Below are positions 1 through 11,263 of a stretch of DNA of 27,642 bases, one piece after another. Location: positions 1 to 27,642 of the forward strand of contig NW_014578590.1 in assembly GCF_000485595.1 (NCBI RefSeq), in the 5' to 3' direction. The stretch comes from Priapulus caudatus. Lineage: Eukaryota; Priapulida; Priapulimorpha; Priapulimorphida; Priapulidae. The stretch's first letter is position 1. Each line of letters starts with the position of its first letter. The translations under genes and the position numbers were made by a program. Below the pieces are notes generated by a model. That model was not told the DNA's origin. It ran no database searches and saw only the letters and a list, made by a program, of their open reading frames with translations.

Positions 1-512
1 CATACATACATACCATACATACATACATACATACATACATACATACATACAAATACATACATACATAACATACATACATACACCACGATACACATACATA
101 CATACTTACATACATCCATACATACATACATACATACTTACATACATACATACATACATACATACAACAACAGACATGGCATGCATGCATGCATGCATGC
201 ATGCATGCATGCATGCATACATACAATACATAACACTACTACATACACGTACTACATAAAGCATAACATACATACATACCATACAATACATACATAGTCA
301 TACATACATACATACAAATACATTACATTTACATACATACAGTAATACATACATACATGACATACTACATACAATAATACAATACAATACATACATACAT
401 AAACATACATAACATACATACATAATACATACATACATACATACATACATACAATACATACATACATAACATACATAGCATACATACATACATACATACA
501 TACATACATACA
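1..512. repeat. TACA tetranucleotide microsatellite array (piece 1)
   Basis: Nearly continuous CATA/TACA repeats with single-base slips and short interruptions such as ACAACAGACATGG. A block of GCAT repeats sits inside at about 179-218. The array runs off the left edge of the window, so its true length is unknown. Open frames on the minus strand (Met-Tyr-Val-Cys repeats) are translations of the repeat. The same array type recurs before the homologous segment in piece 2 (8749-9436) and again at 22013-23165. Confidence 0.97.
179..218. repeat. GCAT block inside the TACA array
   Basis: About ten perfect GCAT units, self-complementary and alternating purine-pyrimidine. A block of similar length interrupts the TACA array at 22076-22125. 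This suggests that the two arrays are related, or that TACA to GCAT conversion recurs. Confidence 0.9.
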
Positions 513-513
513 T

Positions 514-965
514 GACTAAATTTTCAGGACACACACACAGCACTCGCCATGCGCGCACGCAGCTCACGCCCTACACCCGCCCCCCACACAGCACACACAC
601 ACTCATACACACTTTCTCGCATCTGTCTTACTTTCGTCGCTTTCTTTACGATATCGCGAACTATCTAAATAGACCTAATAATACCCCCTGTCACGGCAAG
701 CTATACCGTAGCCCGTCCTATTCCATGGGACTGCTCCCGAACATCTGGTCAGCGGAAAACATCGTCGATGAAGAGTCTCACTGGTAGTGAAAAGCGTTAA
801 GTCGAGCGCCGCTAGTGCTTCTGCAACACGACAAGGCGCCGAGCAACCAACGCATGGCAGCGCTTGGACGTGCCTGCGCTAGTTTATTCACCCGATGACT
901 GATTGGCCTTCTCTCAATTCTCACCCCACGACGAAGGGAAACACAGGGGAAGCAGCGCCTCTAGT
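514..965. repeat. Unique segment duplicated at 9438-9780 (copy A1)
   Basis: Non-repetitive sequence after the TACA array, present again after the second TACA array. Shared anchors: ACTCATACACACTTTCTCGC at 601-620 and 9508-9527; CATGGGACTGCT at 724 and 9608; CAAGGCGCCGAGCAA at 832-846 and 9681-9695; CGAAGGGAAACACAGG at 932-947 and 9742-9757. The stretches between anchors differ by many indels and substitutions. A 91-codon open frame at 512-787 is not conserved in the second copy, whose frame breaks differently, so I do not call a gene. Confidence 0.85.
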
Positions 966-1433
966 GCGCAGACTCTGCACTAATTTTAGCAGACGAGCGC
1001 GAGTAAGAGGCGGCAAGGTCCATGCCAGTTATCAGTCGAGCCACAGTGCAGTAAGCATTAGCCACGTATAGCTAATGTTACGCGAGTAGCTCAGCTCACG
1101 CCGATGTTATGTCCAAGAAGGTCAGCAAGGTAGAGGCATCAGTCTACGTGTAAAAGCACGAAACTGAAAAGCGAAGCGTTAACAGAGCACACGTAGCAGT
1201 AGGTCAGTGAGCGCCGATTTTAGGTTCGTTTTTGAGATCACCTTAAAAGTGAGGCAAGAGTTAGTCCACGCGAAGCAGCTCACTGACCTAGGCAGTTATC
1301 ATTAACTAGTGGAACAGCTATGATCAGTACTAACTATTATAGAGTCTAATTAAAGGATATTAAGTCAAGCTAATACAGACCAAAAGCAATATTACTTAGC
1401 GAGGATATCACACTATATATCCAAGCTTAGGAC
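966..1433. other. Unique sequence, no gene seen
   Basis: About 470 bp between the duplicated segment and the AGCAGT array, with no counterpart in piece 2, where the array follows almost directly. Stops are frequent in all frames. It is GC-moderate and rich in AGCAG/AGTAG-like words, so part of it may be a heavily degraded extension of the following array. Confidence 0.5.
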
Positions 1434-1740
1434 GCAGTAGCAGTAGCAGTAAGCAGTAGCAGTAGCAGTAGCAGATTAGCAGTAGCAGTACGCAGTAGCA
1501 AGTAGGGGCCAGTATCAGTAAGGCATGCTAGCAGTAAGCAGTAGCAGTAGCAGCTAGGCAGTAGCAAGTAACAGTAGCAGTAAGCAGTAGCAGTAGCATA
1601 GCAGTAGTGCAGTGAGCAGTAGCAGTAGCAGTAGGGCAGTCAGTAGGGCAGCAGTAGCAGCAGCAAACGCAGCAGCAACAGCAGCAGTAGCAGTAGCCAG
1701 CGCTGCACGCCGCAGTAGCCGTTAGGCAAGTAGTAGCATA
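1434..1740. repeat. AGCAGT hexanucleotide array (piece 1)
   Basis: Degenerate AGCAGT units with AGC-only variants and many one-base slips. It sits in the same relative place as 9796-10222 in piece 2. Cys/Tyr/Ala/Thr-rich minus-strand frames here are repeat translations. Confidence 0.93.
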
Positions 1741-1830
1741 CAATCACTCATCTAGCAGCGGAGAAGCAACAACACCAGCAACAGTAGCATACATCAGCAG
1801 AACCAGTAAGTAGTAGCATTAAGGCGCGCA
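1741..1830. repeat. Conserved 3' flank of the AGCAGT array (copy A)
   Basis: Matches 10223-10310. The 18-base word CATCAGCAGAACCAGTAA is at 1792-1809 and 10278-10295, and AGAAGCAACAACA lies just upstream in both. This extends the A/B duplication across the array. Confidence 0.8.
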
Positions 1831-3049
1831 CCCCAGCCGATTTTTACAGAACGATGAAGCGATGAAGCGATGAAGCGATGTAGTGTGCGGGCGCAGCACC
1901 TACGATAATTTTGCTAAGGTGATGTCAATTTGTTGACACGGCACGCTTGCAGCTATTGAGCTGGTGTCAATATTTAATCGCACACGATTTCCTTGAGGTC
2001 AACAATCACATTGGAAACAGCGCACAACTAGAGATAATATAACAGCGTGTTCCTCAAAGATCGTCGTTCACCGGACGTACAAACAAGTCATAAAGACAAA
2101 TTTGTCCTTGACTCCTTTGGAACGGAAGCGACCCCGAGTAGCTTGCCCAGAAGTAAGTCGTAATCGAGCAAGGAATTAAAATACGTCTACCAAATGATGT
2201 CGTACTGCATATCTAGTTCTACTTACACTCGTTAATCATCAACTTTCAACTCGTATTCTATAAACTTAGTTCTTCACATCGCTTTCTCGTTTGTAAAAAT
2301 ACGGCTTGGTGTTCGGCGCCATCTTGTGAGATGAATAAGCACGGATTGTACCGCATCATCGCTATCACTCTACTATATAGTAACATGTATCAGCTTATAC
2401 ACTCATAGGACATTGCTAAAAACTTCGTACTTCCATTCGATCTGTTCACCTCAATCACGCGAGTTACGATCATCATCATCGCCACTCCGCTAGCTACTTT
2501 TTCCAACTTCTCACACTCGAGGTCATCCAACGCAGTAGATTGTGAGTGCAATAGCTATTGTGCTTAGAGATCCGAGGTGGCAAACCTAGTTCAGCTCCTA
2601 GAGCACGACCTGCTCATCTTATTCACTGTTACGCGGCACTTACAGACAATGATTACTAGCGCCAGTAGGACTAGTAGTACAGTAGCTCATTACATCTTAT
2701 AAGTGAAAACTACGACTTAAAGAGCCATTTGCCTCGCCAGGAATTATTCGGAGATAGGTCCTCAATACGATATCACGCATTCACAATTGTACGCAGTCAA
2801 AGTGCATGCCTGTATATGAATCTAATCATTACCTGAGGTCATGTATCGAATGTTGATACGGACGCAGGAGGAGAAGTGGTAGACGCGGCTGAGACCCGAA
2901 ATTTCTTTACCGCGCTCACGCAGGCTATGGACAACACATCTGGGAGAGAGTGGTGCCGCACGTTAGAACTTCTCTAGCAGTTTATAGAGCGATCGCCGAG
3001 TTCGAGTGCTCAGAGTGCCGCTAGTACTGGACCGATGAGAGCTGATCCA
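1831..3049. other. Unique sequence, no gene seen
   Basis: About 1.2 kb of mixed-composition DNA with stops in all frames. The only local structure is a short 8-bp tandem (GATGAAGC, three copies) at 1853-1879. No counterpart in piece 2 was found by eye. Confidence 0.6.
1853..1879. repeat. 8-bp tandem repeat, three copies
   Basis: GATGAAGC is repeated three times, then a partial unit before GTAGTG. Confidence 0.85.
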
Positions 3050-3700
3050 ACTAGCCAGCGCGTGCATAGCCACAGCGAGGTGCAGCGAGCAGTATGTTAG
3101 CAGATAGCCCTTCCAACGTCAGCGCGAGGCCAGTTACGGTACACCGGCACTGGTACTGAGCGCCAGTCGAGGCGCTCCAGCAGGTAGCCACGCCGCAGTA
3201 TGAGGTGGAGTAGGCCAGCGATAGCCTGCAAGACAACGTAGCATGGCATTCGCAGCCAAGCGCTCTAGCAGCCTCCCTGCCAGCACCATGCACAGCACAG
3301 GCAGCGACGCAGCGAGTACGCAGTACCGGCATATGCACACGAGCAGGAGGCATGTCAATACCCTTCGCTGCGCCTCTCCGTATCCGGCCAGCCACCGCAA
3401 CGCCAGCAGCAGTTAACAGTTTAACTCGGATCGATGTGTGGCGCCCGGACGCTTCCAGTACAAGGCCACGGATGTTCCGCGGACGAGCCTAGTAGCCACC
3501 GTGAGCGCAGCAGTAAGCGGCAGCAACGCACGTACGTAGACGAGCACGCCTGAGGCGAGCTATTAGTCAGCTTCACGCAAGGCGAGGCTATCAGTAGCCG
3601 GCCTAGGTAGCCAAGTCATGCTAAGTTACGCGCTAGTGAGCAGACACGCAGCCAGCCTTAGCACGTAGCAGCAGCAGTAGTCCACAGGCCATAGGCGCAG
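3050..3700. repeat. Degenerate AGC/GCA-rich region
   Basis: Enriched in CAGC, GCAGT and AGCAG words without a clean period. It looks like a strongly mutated or poorly sequenced AGC array. Minus-strand frames at 3051-3395 and 3134-3400 overlap each other in different phases and are Ala/Cys/Leu-rich, as expected from AGC-rich DNA, so they are not called as genes. Confidence 0.45.
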
Positions 3701-4380
3701 GCGACGTTAAGCACCAGTAGGCAAATCGATCGCACGAGGGGATCGCGAATCGGGAATGCACTGCAGCCTTTGCCGTGGTGCCTTAGGGACGCTATCCGTC
3801 GCTTTGCGCCAATCGTAATACAAGGTTTGGATCGGTTCCGCGGAATTGCGGCTGAATAAAGAGACTCGGCCGGTGTTGAGAGCAGCATCTGCACGCAACC
3901 GCCGTCCTGCTTCGCTTTACGATTGCACTGCGCTGCAGATTCAGGCCGGCGTCGCTCCACTCTCCGTCATCGTCGACGTTTGGTATGTGTGCTATGCGCT
4001 CGGTTCCTGCCAGTAGCAGGTTGACGCACGAACTGGGTTCGGGGCAGCCCGCTGGCCCAAGCGAGGCTGCGGCGCGTCTAGTATTTGGGACGCGGTATAT
4101 GAAAGGAGCGCACGGCATTAGTTCGGGACAATTGTGGCGCACGTCCCGACGGGCCGGTTCCGAGGCAATCATAGAAGATGCCGCAGCGTGTGATAAGAAA
4201 GGCGGCAATATAGGCAACGTCCGCGACAGTTTCACTCCGCAGCCACCTTCGCCCTCAGTCGCCACCCTCGGCACCTTTGCTCGGACCCATCAGCGGCGTC
4301 TCCTGACCGCGCTCGGTCATCATGGCGACGTGGTGGGTTGGCGCCGAAGCCTCGCCATAGTGCAGCTGGCCGAGTCCTGA
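3701..4380. other. GC-rich unique segment with open frames on both strands
   Basis: GC-rich, non-repetitive block. A 131-codon plus-strand frame (3985-4380) and a 160-codon minus-strand frame (3792-4274) overlap. Neither has a domain, signal peptide or repeated motif that I recognise. Open frames on both strands are usual where GC content thins out stop codons. The plus frame stops at TGA immediately followed by AATAAA, which resembles a poly(A) signal but is only six bases. This is the best place in piece 1 for a decayed exon. No splice or promoter context decides it. Confidence 0.3.
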
Positions 4381-6555
4381 ATAAAAGGGGACTCGTATTT
4401 TAAGGACGATGACCCGGGTACCCCGGAGGTATAACGACAGCGGGGACTGGTCTCCTTTTAACCGTCCGTTGAATCAATAGTTTATGAAAGCCCATGTCTG
4501 ACATTGCAACAACCTTCCGTACAACATGACGAATTAAACTGTCTACTACCGTCAGCCGCACAATTTCTGAGTTACAGGTCTGTTTAAGGCAAGTTAGTGG
4601 ACTGAGTTACTTATAGGGGGGGGGGTTTTGGGTGTTGAGGGATAGGTGCGGGAGATAGCTATCGTGTTAATATGTGTACACTTGAAATATAAATGTATTC
4701 GGAAATAATCACAATTGAGGTGTTTTTCGAGTGTGTTACGCGTTTTTCTATTTTCGTGGTTCTTACTCACATACGTGCTTTGATAGCTAACTTTCCTAAC
4801 GAGTTTGCCGGTGGAGAGTGAATGATTTTGTTCGCGAGTTCATCGTAAATTGGAGGTATACAATGCCGAGAGCTGTTTGCGCTGCTCGGGTAAGATCCAA
4901 AACAGGCACAAAACCACGAACAACACACTCTCACGAGGGTGATATTTACATCTTAATCATGTTACTTTCTCTCGATATAACGTCTCGCCTTGCTGCTCTC
5001 TAGACTGCAGCTAAGCCGATATTTTAGCGAACCTTCTGCGGTACACGTATGTGTCACTTAAATAGCAATAGGGTATTGTGCCTGTTCTTAGCCCTATAGA
5101 GTGAGAATCTTACATCTTTAAACACTATGCATAGAGGCATGGTAGTTTCTCATATAATCTTCTTTCTGCCTTCTTTTCGGTCTCCGTTAACTGCTCCTTT
5201 CTCTCAATCCGAATCACGGGCTGAATTGACATACTGGTACTTGACCGCCAGCCGCCGTCATTAGTTCCTATCCACTGACCACGTAGCAAGTGTAGAGAGA
5301 TGATACCGGTAGCTAAGTCGAGCTTCAACGATAGTACACTCGAAGGCACAAATTAAGGGGTCGCAGAGCGGGTTTCACGGAATAGTTTAAATTACTGGAA
5401 GCTATTAAAAACGCAAGTATTGTGCCGCGATATGTTTCATGTCCAACGGAATATTGTGGCAACACGCGATCTTCAGCCAGAACGACGGCTGCCCGATATA
5501 GGGGACATGTTTCCTAGCATATATATATGATGAACAAATCATAAAATTTGAAACCGAAAGGGAGAATATTATTAATAATTTGAGACCAATAGTGTGCTTT
5601 GAATGTGATGCAATACACATTTAGTAGGATGCTTATTTGTGATTCGACAGAGTGCTCAAAAGATTTGTCTGTATCTGTTGTTTAGGAACACTAATATTTA
5701 TTAACTTGTATGTATTTTCTTGAGAATCGTTTAATTGTGCAATGATCATATATTATTAAATTTAGTATCCGAGCATTATTCGCTCTGGCGTATTCACAAA
5801 GTGGGCGAGAAGTGTAACCAGTGCTTCCTATCCGAGAGTTAGTTATATTCATACAAGATATGCGATGTGGTATAACTCGATTGCGAACCGCATGGACTGC
5901 GCGACGGAGCATCATATACACCGAAAAATCTAATGGAGGTCGTGTCATATTGTGCGTTTAGTGCCGCTCAGGGATTATGCCAATCGCGCTGTTATCACTT
6001 TTCTCCGAGTATTGTTGCTGCGAATTTGATATGATGATCCGAGAAAGTTAGCTTGAGCAAGCCAGGGCATAGGAGCTCGCAAGGTCCGCTCAACTAAAGC
6101 CGAAAGCTCTTGAGTGTCGTCGGCGGGCGACGCGCTCTTTGCGAGAGTGGAGGATACAAAGTACGATGAGCTAGAATGCGTGCTTGTCTGGTACAAGCGT
6201 AACTATGTCAGAGATGGTCTTCATGCGTGTGTTATTCTCCCCACTGAACTCCAATGATATCACGCGCTATCCGTTATTGCTTGAGTAAACAGCAATGTGC
6301 CTGGAGTAGTAAACTGAGTAATATCGATTCTTAGAGAGGGCTCTCTATCGTATGCCTCAACGCGAACAATCTCCGCCGTGAACAGCGAACTTTCTTATAC
6401 GACACTGTGTGGCCCATTACGAAAAGATGCCTTGCGAGAATGCTTGGGAATTGGTATATTGATACTCCATCTGTGGCCCTGATCTCTCCGACTATTCTCA
6501 GCGTTAGGCCCGGGCGAGACATTCTATTACGGGTGCAGTGAAATGCATCATAGTC
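4381..6555. other. Unique sequence, no gene seen
   Basis: About 2.2 kb of AT-moderate DNA with only short open frames (under about 90 codons), none with recognisable protein features. A G homopolymer of about 12 bases lies near 4615-4626. No matching sequence is seen in piece 2, so relative to that copy this is extra DNA. Confidence 0.6.
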
Positions 6556-6556
6556 G

Positions 6557-6880
6557 CACAGAGACGGGTGGGGAATCCGATGCCTGGAGTGGAGCCAGGG
6601 AAAGGCGCAAGAGAAAATGGTCTCGCAGGAGTAGAAATCACAGTGACTGTGACGTGAGATACTAGGGTACGATGAACAGTGGAGAGAGTAGAGCTAGAGT
6701 GAGACTGCGCATGGGGGGGGGGACGGGCAGTGTAGAAACAAGAAGATTCGTCGTAATTTTTAGATGTGACAGAGCGGGGAGCGTGTATGGCGATTGCACC
6801 GCTGGCAAGTGTCCACATGAGTCACTAAGCAGACATACGGTACATGCACTAATACCATGCTTGAATAGGACGGTATGTCT
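6557..6880. repeat. Duplicated unique segment (copy A2)
   Basis: Matches 13442-13680. Both contain CACAGAGA near the start, the word CCGATGCCTGGA at 6577-6588 and 13459-13470, a following GGAGC(C)AGGGAAAGGC, a G homopolymer with GGGCAGTGT after it, and later ACCATGCTT. Spacing differs by indels. Short frames here are not conserved. Confidence 0.75.
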
Positions 6881-7654
6881 GGCGGCACGCGATCGAGTAG
6901 ACACATTGAGGCACAAATAGTAAAACATGCACTATCCGCCTCGTCTTGGACCACGTTATCGTGCAGCTCACCAGAGAATTGGCTCATCACTCGCCCTTTT
7001 GCTGTTTACGTACACATGCAGAACTCTTGAGGTTATTTGAGACGGACACTGGACCCATTGATCGTGAAGAATCATATTGTAAGCGCAGCTGCCGTTAACC
7101 AAATAGTCACAGTCAAGTACAAGTTCTATAGATATGGATATCTGTACGATATGTGTCAATCCAATTTTTTCTATGCTTATTAGCCTGCATATATACATGT
7201 GGACGACGGAGGTAGTGAGATTATACATGCAGACACACGAGTGAAATTCACGTCGCCTATATTAAAGTGTTTTAGAGCGAGCTGCTAAAATCACCAAAGA
7301 AGATCTATGTGTGCAAACCGCGTGCTACTCCTGAAGGATCAAAAGGTTATTCCAGAGAGCACGTTATCTGCTTCTGAGCGCGCACAGAGATGATGGTGGG
7401 ACACAGGCAACTATTATGCTATAATGGTGAATCCAATCTATGGATAATAAGTGACTCAAAAATGGTAGGCGCACGCGGCGCACTATCTCTGTTATCGGTG
7501 TCTCTGGAGCCCACAGCTTTAGACAAAACAGACAGTTCTTTATTCTTCGCGAAACCATCTCGCGTGCGCGAGAGAGTTTACCATAATATTTATGGCCTTC
7601 TTAGGCGTCCCTGCTGTAATGTATCGGTACATGCAAATTTTTTGAGTATGCTGA
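6881..7654. other. Unique sequence, no gene seen
   Basis: A 109-codon frame at 7390-7719 overlaps minus-strand frames of similar size, has no recognisable domain, and runs into the duplicated segment A3, where the second copy does not keep it open. Weak similarity to 13690-14040 may exist (for example TCGGTACA at both) but is not firm. Confidence 0.5.
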
Positions 7655-7895
7655 GCACTTTCCCCCACGCTCAGAGCCCTCGGGGTTGTTGCTTCTTGAC
7701 TCGTAGATGTACGCTTTAATGCGCATTTCGCACCGCGGCTGCTTGAAGGACTCAGTATTATCGAGCAGTTTAGCATACGTTTTATTTATAGTGATTGGAA
7801 ACATAGTGTGATTTTCAGGTGTCCAGTGTACGAGGAGGGAAAGGTATGAGGAGAATCGAGTGAGTGATGTGATAAATCGGGCGGGGGCGCGATAT
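7655..7895. repeat. Duplicated unique segment (copy A3)
   Basis: Matches 14040-14200. Anchors: CAGTATTATCGAG at 7753-7765 and 14094-14106, TTAGCATACGTTT just after, and CGAGGAGGGAAAGGTA at 7831-7846 and 14162-14177. It leads into purine-rich DNA and a GA tract in both copies. Confidence 0.85.
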
Positions 7896-8199
7896 GGTGA
7901 GGACTTACACGCTGCTCTATATAGGAAGATGAAGCTTGAGTGACTTGGAGCACAAGAGAGAGAGTCCGAGTGGAAAAGAAAGTATGTGTGAGGGAGCTGA
8001 GGAGGGCTCGAGACGACGCCTTCGAGATGTGCTAATGCTTTGTCTCCAGGACAAGAAGTTACGCGAAGATGAGTTGCACGACGCTAGAAGCCATGATATG
8101 AGAAGAGAGATAAAGAGGAAGAAAGAGTGAGCGCAGGAAGCGATAAAAAGTAAAAGGTAGCCGCATTATGGCATAAGAGAGCAGAAGAGAACGTATGAG

Positions 8200-8239
<40 letters not shown>

Positions 8240-8400
8240 TAGAGAGAGAGAGAGGGGAGAAATCGCGTGCGCGCAAGAGATAGACAGATTGAGGTATCGA
8301 GACGGATACAGACAAAAGTAGGCATCCAGATTAAGGTGGAGAGAAGAAGGGGGTAGGAGAGAATGAGAACATGACCCAGTAACGTAGTAAGTGCCTCATT
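7896..8400. repeat. Purine-rich tract with GA microsatellite
   Basis: Strongly purine-biased plus strand. A GA dinucleotide run at 8203-8231 continues imperfectly to about 8262. Piece 2 ends in an equivalent GA run at 14303-14338. A 64-codon Arg/Lys/Glu-rich frame at 7936-8130 follows from the purine bias and is not conserved in the second copy. Confidence 0.8.
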
Positions 8401-8401
8401 A

Positions 8402-8422
8402 CATATATATATATATATATAT
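8402..8422. repeat. AT dinucleotide run
   Basis: About ten perfect AT units. Confidence 0.95.
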
Positions 8423-8652
8423 TTCAGACGAAAAGAGCACACGCGAACGTACTCGTGGGAAATTATGCACGTGATGAGTAAATCCTTGCCATGAAGCTGT
8501 GATGAGCGGAGGACAGGAGGAAGGTCAGGGAGAGGAATGCGAAGGGAAGGAAGGCGGAGGGAAGGGGGGAGTGAACACGAATGGGAGGCCTATTAGAGGA
8601 TAATGCAAACCACCTGTCGTCACACAGTCAACTACAGTGATGTCCTATAATA
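8423..8652. other. Purine-rich unique sequence, no gene seen
   Basis: GA/GGAAGG-rich non-tandem DNA leading into the CA/CG tract at the end of piece 1. Confidence 0.5.
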
Positions 8653-8747
8653 GACACGCGCGCGCGGCACACGCACAGACACACACACGCACGCACGCGC
8701 ACGCGCACACACACACGCACGCATACACACACACACACACACACACA
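8653..8747. repeat. CA/CG-type alternating tract at the end of piece 1
   Basis: Alternating purine-pyrimidine run: a short CG run, CACACG/CACGCACG units, then pure CA up to the single N. Confidence 0.93.
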
Positions 8748-8748
8748 N
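8748..8748. other. Single N between CA and TACA repeats
   Basis: One ambiguous base exactly where a CA array changes to a TACA array. The next 5.6 kb repeats the first 8.3 kb in order, so this is probably a contig join and not a single miscalled base. Confidence 0.7.
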
Positions 8749-8848
8749 ACATACATACATACATACATACAGACATACATACATACATACAGTACATACA
8801 TACATACATACATACATACATACAGACATACAACATACATACATTACA

Positions 8849-8879
<31 letters not shown>

Positions 8880-8967
8880 CATACATACATACATACATGA
8901 CATACATAGCATACATACATACATACATACATACATACATACATACATACATACATACATACATACA

Positions 8968-8998
<31 letters not shown>

Positions 8999-9166
8999 CA
9001 TACATACATACATACATACATACATACATACATACATAACATTAACATACATACATACATACATAAATACGCTCGTACGATACGCTACTACGACCGTACG
9101 TACCGTACTACGTACATACATACCATACATACATACATACATACATACATACATACATTACATACA

Positions 9167-9206
<40 letters not shown>

Positions 9207-9436
9207 ACACACACACACACATCACATAATACATTACATACATACATACATATCATATATACATACATACATACATACATAATCCAACATAAGCATGACA
9301 TACATACATACATACATACATGACATACATACATACATACAACATACTTACATTAACATACATACATACATACATACATACATACATACATTACATACAT
9401 ACAACATACATACATACATACATTACATACATACAG
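8749..9436. repeat. TACA array with embedded CA run (piece 2)
   Basis: TACA repeats at 8749-9168 and 9235-9436, separated by a CA run at 9169-9222. A 45-bp interruption at about 9067-9115 is rich in CGTAC/TACG words. It corresponds by position to the TACA array at 1-512. All His/Thr/Tyr/Ile and Met/Tyr/Val/Cys frames here are repeat translations. Confidence 0.96.
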
Positions 9437-9437
9437 G

Positions 9438-9780
9438 CACACACACACACTCCGCACATGCGCGCACGCACTCACGCATCACCCCCCCCTCCCACACAAA
9501 AACACACACTCATACACACTTTCTCGCTGTGTCTACTTCGCCTCGCTTTCCTTACGAATCTCGCGAAACTAGTCATGCTAATAATACCCGGCCATCTACC
9601 GTCTATTCATGGGACTGCTTCCGGAATGTCACCATCGATGACAGGCGACGTTATACGGACGTCGCTGCTGTCAACACACACAAGGCGCCGAGCAAGGACG
9701 CGCGTATGGCCGCTTACGATGGACTGATCGGTCTTCCACGGCGAAGGGAAACACAGGCGGGCAACAGCCTTCAGTCAGAA
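9438..9780. repeat. Unique segment duplicated from 514-965 (copy B1)
   Basis: See the anchors listed for 514-965. Here the segment is about 340 bp against about 450 bp in copy A. Two overlapping plus-strand frames (9295-9804 and 9320-9727) begin in the TACA array and cross this segment in different phases. Neither is preserved in copy A. Confidence 0.85.
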
Positions 9781-9795
9781 GTTCAATTGAGCAAC

Positions 9796-10222
9796 AGCAG
9801 CTAGCACGCAGTAGCAGATAGCAGCGGCAGTAGCAGTAGCAAGCGGCAGTACCAGTATAGTAGCAGTAGCAGTAGCACTAGCAGTAGCAGTAGCAGCTTA
9901 GCCAGTAGCAGTAGCAGTAGCAGTAGCAGGTAGCAGATAGCAAGTACCAAGTAGCGTAGCATAGCAGCTAGCAGGAGCAGTAGCGGAGTGCGAGTAAGCA
10001 GTAGCAGTAGCAGTAGCAGTAGCAGTAGCAGTAGCATAGCAGTAGCAGTAGCCATAGCAGTAGCAGTAGCAGTAGCGAGAGTAGCAGTAGCAGTAGCCAG
10101 AGCAGTAGCAGTAGCAGTAGCCAGTAGCAGTAGTAGCAGCAGTAGCAGCAGCAGCAGCAACAGCAGCAGTAGCGAAGTAGCAGCGGCTGCCGCCGCAGTA
10201 GCCGTAGCAGTAGCAGTAGCAG
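9796..10222. repeat. AGCAGT hexanucleotide array (piece 2)
   Basis: AGCAGT units with slips, cleaner than 1434-1740. Ser-rich plus-strand and Leu/Ala/Thr/Cys-rich minus-strand frames are repeat translations. Confidence 0.95.
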
Positions 10223-10400
10223 TGTAGCATCATCATCGATCAGCCAGCAGAAGCAACAACAACAGCACAGTAGCCATCATCAGCAGAACCAGTAATAGTA
10301 GGCATTAGAACAGCAGGAGCCATCTCGTCATCATATATCCTTACCCGTCATACCTCTTCTTCATCATCATCATCATCATCATCGATTCACTCATCATCGT
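10223..10400. repeat. Conserved 3' flank of the AGCAGT array (copy B) and ATC run
   Basis: Positions 10223-10310 match 1741-1830. A TCA/ATC trinucleotide run of about eight units follows at 10360-10383. The flank match ends near 10310. Confidence 0.75.
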
Positions 10401-11262
10401 CCATCGTCAGCAGGCCAGCAGCCACAGCCGCCAGCCGCACAGCAGCAGTACAGCAGTAGCAGTAGCCGCCAGCCGCAGGCAGCCGCGAGTAAGCAGCAGT
10501 AAGCAGTAGCAGTAGCAGTAGGCAGCAGCCAGCAGCAGAGCAGTAGCAGCCCAGTAGCAGAAGCAAGTAGCTGTGTGTTTTTAGCTAGCAGCAGCCGCAT
10601 AGTCAGTAGTAGGCAGCCGACAAGCAGAGCCAGTAGCCGCAGCAGCAGTAGTAGTAACAGCAGCAGTAGCAGCAGTAGTAGCAGCAGCAGCAGTAGCAGC
10701 AGCGGCGAGAACAGCCAGAGTAGCGGCAAGTAACACAGCAGTAGCAGCAGTAGCAGCAGTAGCAGCAGTAGCAGCGAGTAGCAGCAGTAGCAGAAGTGGG
10801 CAGCGAGTAGCAGCAGTAGCAGCCAATAGCAGCAGTAGCAGCAGTAGCAGCAGCCAAGCAGCAGTAGCAGCACGAAGCTAGCAGTAGCCAGCAGCGCAGC
10901 AGCGCAGCAGCCGCAGCAGCAGCAAGCAGTAGCAGCAGTAGTAGCAAGCCAGCCAGCAGTAGCATAACAGTAGCAGCCAGCAGCAGCAGTAGCAGCAGCA
11001 GCCAGCAGCAGTAGCAGTAGTCAGATAGCCAGTTAGCATTAGCAGTACAGTAGCAGTAGCAGCAGCAGTAGCAGCAGCAGCAGTAGCAGCAACAGCAGCA
11101 GTCAGCAGTAGCCAGCCAGCACAGTAGCAGTAGCATGGAGCAGCAGTAGTTAGCAGCAGCAGCAGCAGCAGCACGGCAGCAGAGTAGCAGCAGTAGACAG
11201 CAGCAGCGCAGCAGCAGCAGCGAGCGGAGTGCGAGTAGAAAGTAGCAGCAGCACGGGCATAG
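10401..11262. repeat. AGC/AGCAGT array
   Basis: About 860 bp of AGC and AGT trinucleotides with CCAGC and CCGC variants. Long minus-strand frames rich in Leu, Cys, Ala and Thr are translations of the array in several phases at once. Confidence 0.95.
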
Positions 11263-11263
11263 A

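Noticed and set aside
1434-1740. AGCAGT arrays read as CAG-TAG, which a ciliate-type code would translate as polyglutamine
   Set aside because: The window has animal-type features (splice donor, CTCF-like core, interspersed repeats), and the arrays slip phase constantly, so a variant code is not needed.
3792-4380. Overlapping 160-codon minus and 131-codon plus frames
   Set aside because: Mutually overlapping on opposite strands in GC-rich DNA, with no recognised domain, splice site or conservation. Recorded as a low-confidence region only.
7936-8130. 64-codon Arg/Lys/Glu-rich frame
   Set aside because: Arises from purine bias, and the homologous part of piece 2 does not keep the frame.
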